From the NCBI GenBank assembly GCA_002401765.2, contig NVTY02000078.1:1-64000 (forward strand): a stretch of DNA of 64,000 bases, in the 5' to 3' direction. Origin of the DNA: Thiotrichaceae bacterium (lineage in GTDB: Bacteria > Pseudomonadota > Gammaproteobacteria > SZUA-140). The translations under genes were made by a program, and so were the position numbers. This document shows, piece after piece, positions 59,177 through 64,000 of the stretch (positions are counted from its first letter, which is position 1; every line of letters starts with the position of its first letter). The notes under the pieces were generated by a model. That model had not been told where the DNA came from, did not search any database, and worked only from the letters and a program-made list of their open reading frames with translations.

Positions 59177-62100
59177 AATACAAACACCTCGGTATCTTCA
59201 TCCGCTGTGGCGTCATGTTCCACACTCTGCACGCTTAAACATCGCATCAACATCTTTTGATGAATAAGCTCAGCTGCTGCTGACATTCTGTTATTACCTA
59301 TAAGTATATGGGCAGGAAGTTCGGCATGCGTCCAGGTTCTGATACGATTGCGCAGCTCCATAGCCATCAAGGAATCGATCCCTAATTGCGATAGCTGAAG
59401 TGCAGAAACGCGCTCGTGGTTTTGCAACACGGCATCATCATTAATATGCAATACCTGAGATATTAGTAAACCCAACCCCAGCAGAATTTCCTTCAGCGCT
59501 TCCTCTTCAGGCAATAAAACTAAGGTCTCTGGAAGTGGCAAAGAAAGTACCGCTGCTGAATTCGGACTGTCGCTCGCCGTCGCAACACTTTTCATCAGTT
59601 CCTGTAACAATGCTGGCAACTCAGAGAGAGGTGAGCGCTCACTAAACTGCTGCCAATCAATATCTGCAACCACTGTCTGTCCGTCACCTCGAGTCAGTAC
59701 TTGACCCAAGTTCATCAAGGCTTCGGCGGGTTCCATGGGCGTGATGCCTTGCCGCTTCAGGCGTGCAGACAAATCTGCGCCACTCGCCATCCCAATTTTT
59801 CCCCATGGTCCCCAGTTAATGCAGATACCAGATTCACCTCGGTTGCGCCGTTCGGCCATCAATGCATCCAGCATTGCGTTGGCTGCCGCATAATTACACT
59901 GTCCTGCAGAACCCATTACGGAACTGATAGAGGAAAACGCCACAAAAAAGTCGAGCGACAATGAGCGACTTGACTGATCCAATAAATGAGCAGAAAGTGC
60001 TTTTGCTTCCACAACCCGCTGCCAGCTATCCGGTGTGATATTGGCCAAGGGCTGATCATCAACAAGCCCGGCGCCGTGAATAATTCCGCGCAACGGATAA
60101 TAACGTTCTGCCAAATGCGCGAAAAGTGTTTGCACTTCGTCGAGACATCCTAAATCGGCACGGAAAATTTCAACCTCGACACCGCGCTGACGTAAACGGC
60201 TAATCTTTGCGCTTCTCTCTGAATCAAGAACACCGCGTCGTCCAACTAAAACCAGCTGTTTGGCACCCGCATCAACCAACCATTCTGCCACCGCCACGCC
60301 CAAGCCTCCTGTGCCACCGGTAATCAGGTAACAGCCTTTCTCGCGAATTTCGAAAGGAGTCCCCTCATCAACAGTTCGCTCAGTCGGCATTAGCACTGGG
60401 CTAAAAAATCGCCCCTCGCGCAACACTAATGCGTTAATCAATGAATGGTTTAACCGCGTATAAACGAGTTTCCACTCAGTGACGTCTAGCGTTGCCGGAA
60501 TATCACATTGGCATAGCGGTAAATGGGGATACTCCAGTGCCGCTGAACGCAACATACCGGCAACACCAGACTGAGCAACCGCGCGAAATTCGGCCGAAAT
60601 AACCGACTCCGCTTGACGTGTCAGCAGACAAAGCCGAAAGTCTGCATCAAGCGTTGTCACACTATCCAGCGCGAGCATTAAGCGTTGCATAAACTGGCAG
60701 AGCGCTAAGCCTTTCGAAATCGAATCAACAGTAGTCGTTGAGTCCAGTAGTTCATGATTGATGAGCACCACAACCCGGCTGATCGCCTTGGCTTTAGCAA
60801 GCGCCGACAACAATTGTTCCTGGCTCGCATGCGCCCAACTTTCGAGAGCGATTGGCACAATCGCGTTATTTGACGCTTCTGTGAACAACGTCACCGAAGC
60901 ATCTTGCTGATGGTGAAACACCAACCACTCAGCCGCACACGCCTCACCTGTTTCAGCAGGTACGTCTTCCTCTCGCCATTCAATTTGAAAACGTTGTGCC
61001 TGAGTGTGATTGCCTGGTTGAACGAGTGCGTACGCATCCAGCCAAGTCAGCGACAAGCCCACAACTTGTGCAACGGGCACCCCGTGCCTGTCATACAGTT
61101 CAAGGTCCGCCACAACGCTTGTTGAGTTGGACGCTTCTTCGCGAATTTTTGCACGCACATATAACTCGGTACTGGGCGTTTCAAAAAGTTGCAGCGACTC
61201 GATAGCGGTAGGCAAAGGGACACGGTGATCTACAGTGTCTCGCCCGTAAAGCAATGCACCAAGTGCTTGAAAAGCGCCATCCAATAACGTTGGATGCACC
61301 CCACGCTTTCCCCAAATACCGATATCCACCGTTAAGGATACTTTTCCCTGCACCTCCCCATTAGCACAACTCAGGTCAGTCAACGTCTGAAATGCCGGCC
61401 CGTACTCTAAGCCACGCTCACGCCAAGCCGCATAAAACTCAGTCGTATCGATGGCTTCTGCCATAGATAAATCGGTAACAGGCAGCAATGGTGATTCCAC
61501 CGTGGCGGACTCAATAAATTTGGCGCTGGCGCAGGTGACCCACTTCGCATCCACCAACGACTTTGCACGTACCTGAATTTCCCCACTGTCCGCACCCTCT
61601 TGCCTAACGAGTAGCGTTTGAACCATCACAGGCTCATCGCTCAAATTGAGGTGGCTAATAAAATTAATATCACGAATACACATGCTCTGTGCCTCAGCGA
61701 CCCAACCGGATTTCCGTATTGCTGACGCCATTAATTCTAAATATGCCGCCGCAGGTAACACACTCTCCCCCTCCAGGCGGTGCTCTAACAGAAACGTTCC
61801 CGACGCCCCCGGTAATTGCGTTGAAAAGCTCTCAAATTCATCAGATGCAATATCCAAAGACTCACCGCAAGGCTCTGCTGATGCACTGATCACACCAGAA
61901 TTTACAGTGTTATAAAGCGATTTTTCAAACCAGAACCGCTGTTTTTCAAAAGGATAAAGCGGCAAATCAGGCAATAAGCACGTCGCATGCTTAGCGCGAT
62001 TTTTTGTGAAAGTCGCGGCACCTATCGTGTACAATTCCCCTAAAGAGCTTTGCATTTGCTGGATATCATCAACTCGCGCTCGTAGACTAGGAAGATAACG

Positions 62101-64000
62101 CCCCTTTGCACTCATGCTTCGGCCCAGCGCAGTAAGAATTGGTGCAGGCCCTATCTCAACAAACGTATCAGCCCCCTCTTCAATCAGGTAATTGAGCGCA
62201 TCAGAAAAGCGAACAGGCTGACATAACTGCGCCACCCAGTACTGAGTATCCGAAACGATGCCATCAATCCGCCCACCCGTTGTAATCATCGTTATCACGG
62301 GTGATTTCAGTTCAAGCCCCTCAAAGGCTGATGCAAAATGGGCTTGTGCTGAGACCATAAGACGCGAATGAAATCCGTGACTCACCTTCAGCAGCGTCAC
62401 TTCCACACCGACTGCTTCGAAAATATTTTTTGCACGCAGCACACATTTTTTCGCGCCTGAGAGCACAACTTGATCAGGGGTATTAATTGCCGCCACATCC
62501 AGATCAAGCAGCGTGTTACCCAAATGGGCTTTAGCTCTATCTAGATTGACTGAAACTGAAAGCATCGCACCGTTACCGTGCGATTCCGACATTAACCTGG
62601 CACGCTCAGCCACCAGCTTAAGCACAGAGGCTAAATCCATCACCCCAGCAGCATAGGCGGCACTGTATTCACCGACGCTATGCCCCAGCACAAATTCCGC
62701 CTCAACGCCCCAGTGCTTCCACAGTTCAAATAAAGCGATTTCAGTGGCGACTAGCGCGGGCTGTGCGTATCGCGTTTCGTCAATAAGATCGGAATTATCA
62801 CCATATAAAATCAATTTAAGTGAGCAATCTAAGTCGGATTTCAATAACTCATCACAATGATCAATACAGGCGCGATATACCTCATAATTCTGATACAGCT
62901 CCGATCCCATATTGGTGTATTGCGAACCCTGTCCAGTAAACAGAAATGCAACCCTAGGCGGATGATTAACTTTTCCGCGAGTGACATTTCCCAACTCAGT
63001 CGCTTCATCTTTGGCAACACTCAGTAAGCCGCGACTGATCTCTTCCTGCGTACCCACCACCGCCACACGATAGTGTAAATCGGCGCGTGAGGTGTTCGCG
63101 CTAGCGCAAAATTCATTATTGAAAGTCAGTGCATCCATTGGCTCGACTAAGCTTTCCACATAGCGCCCCGCCAGTTTTCTTAAACTCACTTCGCTGGCAG
63201 CGGATAATATCAGTAATGCGGCATGAGGGACTGTGTTATCCAACGTATTGGGCAAATCGCGAGTCGCGGCATGATGTGATTGCAAAACCACATGCGCATT
63301 TGTGCCACCAAAGCCAAATGAACTTACGCTGGCAAGAAGCGGTTTATCCGTTGTGGTTGGCAGCCCCACCGCTTTGGTCGCTGGCAACAATCGACTGGCA
63401 TCAAGATCGATATGAGGATTTAGCACATTAAAATGCAGATTGGCAGGAATTTTTTTATGCTGAAGAATCAGCGTAGTTTTAATTAAACTGGCAATACCTG
63501 CTGCCGACTCTAAATGACCGATCTTGCTCTTCACGGCGCCCAACCAACAGGGCTTTGATGGCGCCCCATCTCCGACATCAAGAACTGCCTTCAAGGCATT
63601 TACTTCAATCGGATCGCCCAATGGCGTTCCCGTACCATGTGTCTCGACGTAGTCAACATCAGCACCACTAGCACCAGCACTGGCCAGTGCCGCACGAATC
63701 ACGCGCTGCTGTGCCAATCCATTCGGTGCGCTTAGGCCATTACTGCGACCGTCCTGATTAACCGCACTGCCCTTAATCACTGCAAGCACTTGGCTGCCAT
63801 CCTTAAGGGCATCACTGAGCCGCTTAAGCACGACAAAACCACACCCTTCGCCACGCACATAGCCGTCAGCCTCTTCATCAAAGGTGTGGCAACGCCCTGT
63901 CGGTGAGAGCATATTGGCCTGAGAAAAAATCTCGCCGTAATCCGCAGACAGCACTAGATTAACGCCGCCGACCAAGGCTAAATGTGACTCTCTATGTGCC
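59173..64000 (-). CDS. modular type I polyketide synthase (partial, KS-AT-DH-KR-ACP)
   Basis: The frame is open to the window edge, so the N-terminus with the KS active-site Cys is missing. Visible are the KS C-terminal half with ESHLALVGGVN, VETHGTGTPLGDPIE and KIGHLES (both catalytic His), an acyltransferase with GHSVGEYSA (about 430) and SHGFHS, which fits malonyl-CoA, a dehydratase with HRLEGESVLP (about 730) and LLDGAFQ, a ketoreductase with GGTGGLG (about 1221) and the Ser/Tyr/Asn pattern in FSSISSVMG and QCNYAAANA, and a carrier with GIDSLMA (about 1535). No enoyl reductase, so the module should leave a double bond. It is the most upstream visible gene of the operon. Confidence 0.94.
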   Translation of the reverse strand, partial: AHRESHLALVGGVNLVLSADYGEIFSQANMLSPTGRCHTFDEEADGYVRGEGCGFVVLKRLSDALKDGSQVLAVIKGSAVNQDGRSNGLSAPNGLAQQRVIRAALASAGASGADVDYVETHGTGTPLGDPIEVNALKAVLDVGDGAPSKPCWLGAVKSKIGHLESAAGIASLIKTTLILQHKKIPANLHFNVLNPHIDLDASRLLPATKAVGLPTTTDKPLLASVSSFGFGGTNAHVVLQSHHAATRDLPNTLDNTVPHAALLILSAASEVSLRKLAGRYVESLVEPMDALTFNNEFCASANTSRADLHYRVAVVGTQEEISRGLLSVAKDEATELGNVTRGKVNHPPRVAFLFTGQGSQYTNMGSELYQNYEVYRACIDHCDELLKSDLDCSLKLILYGDNSDLIDETRYAQPALVATEIALFELWKHWGVEAEFVLGHSVGEYSAAYAAGVMDLASVLKLVAERARLMSESHGNGAMLSVSVNLDRAKAHLGNTLLDLDVAAINTPDQVVLSGAKKCVLRAKNIFEAVGVEVTLLKVSHGFHSRLMVSAQAHFASAFEGLELKSPVITMITTGGRIDGIVSDTQYWVAQLCQPVRFSDALNYLIEEGADTFVEIGPAPILTALGRSMSAKGRYLPSLRARVDDIQQMQSSLGELYTIGAATFTKNRAKHATCLLPDLPLYPFEKQRFWFEKSLYNTVNSGVISASAEPCGESLDIASDEFESFSTQLPGASGTFLLEHRLEGESVLPAAAYLELMASAIRKSGWVAEAQSMCIRDINFISHLNLSDEPVMVQTLLVRQEGADSGEIQVRAKSLVDAKWVTCASAKFIESATVESPLLPVTDLSMAEAIDTTEFYAAWRERGLEYGPAFQTLTDLSCANGEVQGKVSLTVDIGIWGKRGVHPTLLDGAFQALGALLYGRDTVDHRVPLPTAIESLQLFETPSTELYVRAKIREEASNSTSVVADLELYDRHGVPVAQVVGLSLTWLDAYALVQPGNHTQAQRFQIEWREEDVPAETGEACAAEWLVFHHQQDASVTLFTEASNNAIVPIALESWAHASQEQLLSALAKAKAISRVVVLINHELLDSTTTVDSISKGLALCQFMQRLMLALDSVTTLDADFRLCLLTRQAESVISAEFRAVAQSGVAGMLRSAALEYPHLPLCQCDIPATLDVTEWKLVYTRLNHSLINALVLREGRFFSPVLMPTERTVDEGTPFEIREKGCYLITGGTGGLGVAVAEWLVDAGAKQLVLVGRRGVLDSERSAKISRLRQRGVEVEIFRADLGCLDEVQTLFAHLAERYYPLRGIIHGAGLVDDQPLANITPDSWQRVVEAKALSAHLLDQSSRSLSLDFFVAFSSISSVMGSAGQCNYAAANAMLDALMAERRNRGESGICINWGPWGKIGMASGADLSARLKRQGITPMEPAEALMNLGQVLTRGDGQTVVADIDWQQFSERSPLSELPALLQELMKSVATASDSPNSAAVLSLPLPETLVLLPEEEALKEILLGLGLLISQVLHINDDAVLQNHERVSALQLSQLGIDSLMAMELRNRIRTWTHAELPAHILIGNNRMSAAAELIHQKMLMRCLSVQSVEHDATADEDTEVFVL

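Overview
The window comes from the chromosome of a gammaproteobacterium that I cannot place further. The core gene order rnhB, dnaE, accA, tilS, pyrG, eno, ftsB, ispD, ispF, truD is the usual gammaproteobacterial one, and ettA, lpxH, mfd and prfC are all of that type. Base composition is moderate, with AT-rich islands in the accessory parts.

Region 1 (1-10.8 kb) is a cluster of integron gene cassettes without a visible integrase. Six attC-type sites separate small cassettes, almost all read leftwards. The cluster is interrupted by an IS1182-family element and by two unrelated group II introns, each inserted at the edge of an attC site. Three successive cassettes have the same layout: an enzyme that looks directed at peptidoglycan (a lysozyme-like protein, now broken; a Tae4-type amidase; a DUF2778/Tlde1-type protein), followed by a small protein with two membrane segments. 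They read as effector-immunity pairs of the type VI secretion kind carried as integron cassettes. A nucleotidyltransferase-HEPN fusion, a DUF1028 protein and a small exported protein fill the other cassettes.

Region 2 (10.9-25.1 kb) is a housekeeping block on the minus strand: truD, ispF, ispD, ftsB, eno, pyrG, tilS, accA, dnaE, rnhB, prfC. Region 3 (25.2-38.2 kb) holds a Fic protein behind four 24-bp-spaced repeats, a serine recombinase remnant, a membrane protein, a lipoprotein, an Omp85-like barrel protein, a frameshifted ettA, a periplasmic cyclophilin, lpxH, mfd, a 139-bp MITE-like element and a DsbA/DsbB-type pair. A metallo-beta-lactamase-fold lipoprotein follows at 38.6-39.6 kb.

Region 4 (39.7-64.0 kb, running off the right edge) is one long minus-strand hybrid polyketide/nonribosomal peptide operon. 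The assembly line is a PKS (KS-AT-DH-KR-ACP), a Cy-A-PCP-TE protein and a Cy-A-MT-PCP-reductase protein. Both adenylation domains read as cysteine-selective, so a thiazoline-type product is expected. Downstream in the same operon are a His-rich membrane protein, a HupE/UreJ-type protein, an MMPL/RND transporter, a LolA-like protein and an outer-membrane barrel (a plausible envelope-spanning exporter), a GMC oxidoreductase, a type II thioesterase and a phosphopantetheinyl transferase. A thiazoline metallophore or a lipophilic thiazoline aldehyde or alcohol is the best guess; the product is not known from the sequence.

Several genes carry single-base frameshifts or isolated stop codons (ettA, both intron maturases, the lysozyme-like gene, the ORF coupled to the phosphopantetheinyl transferase). 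Some of these may be sequencing or assembly errors in A-runs rather than real decay.
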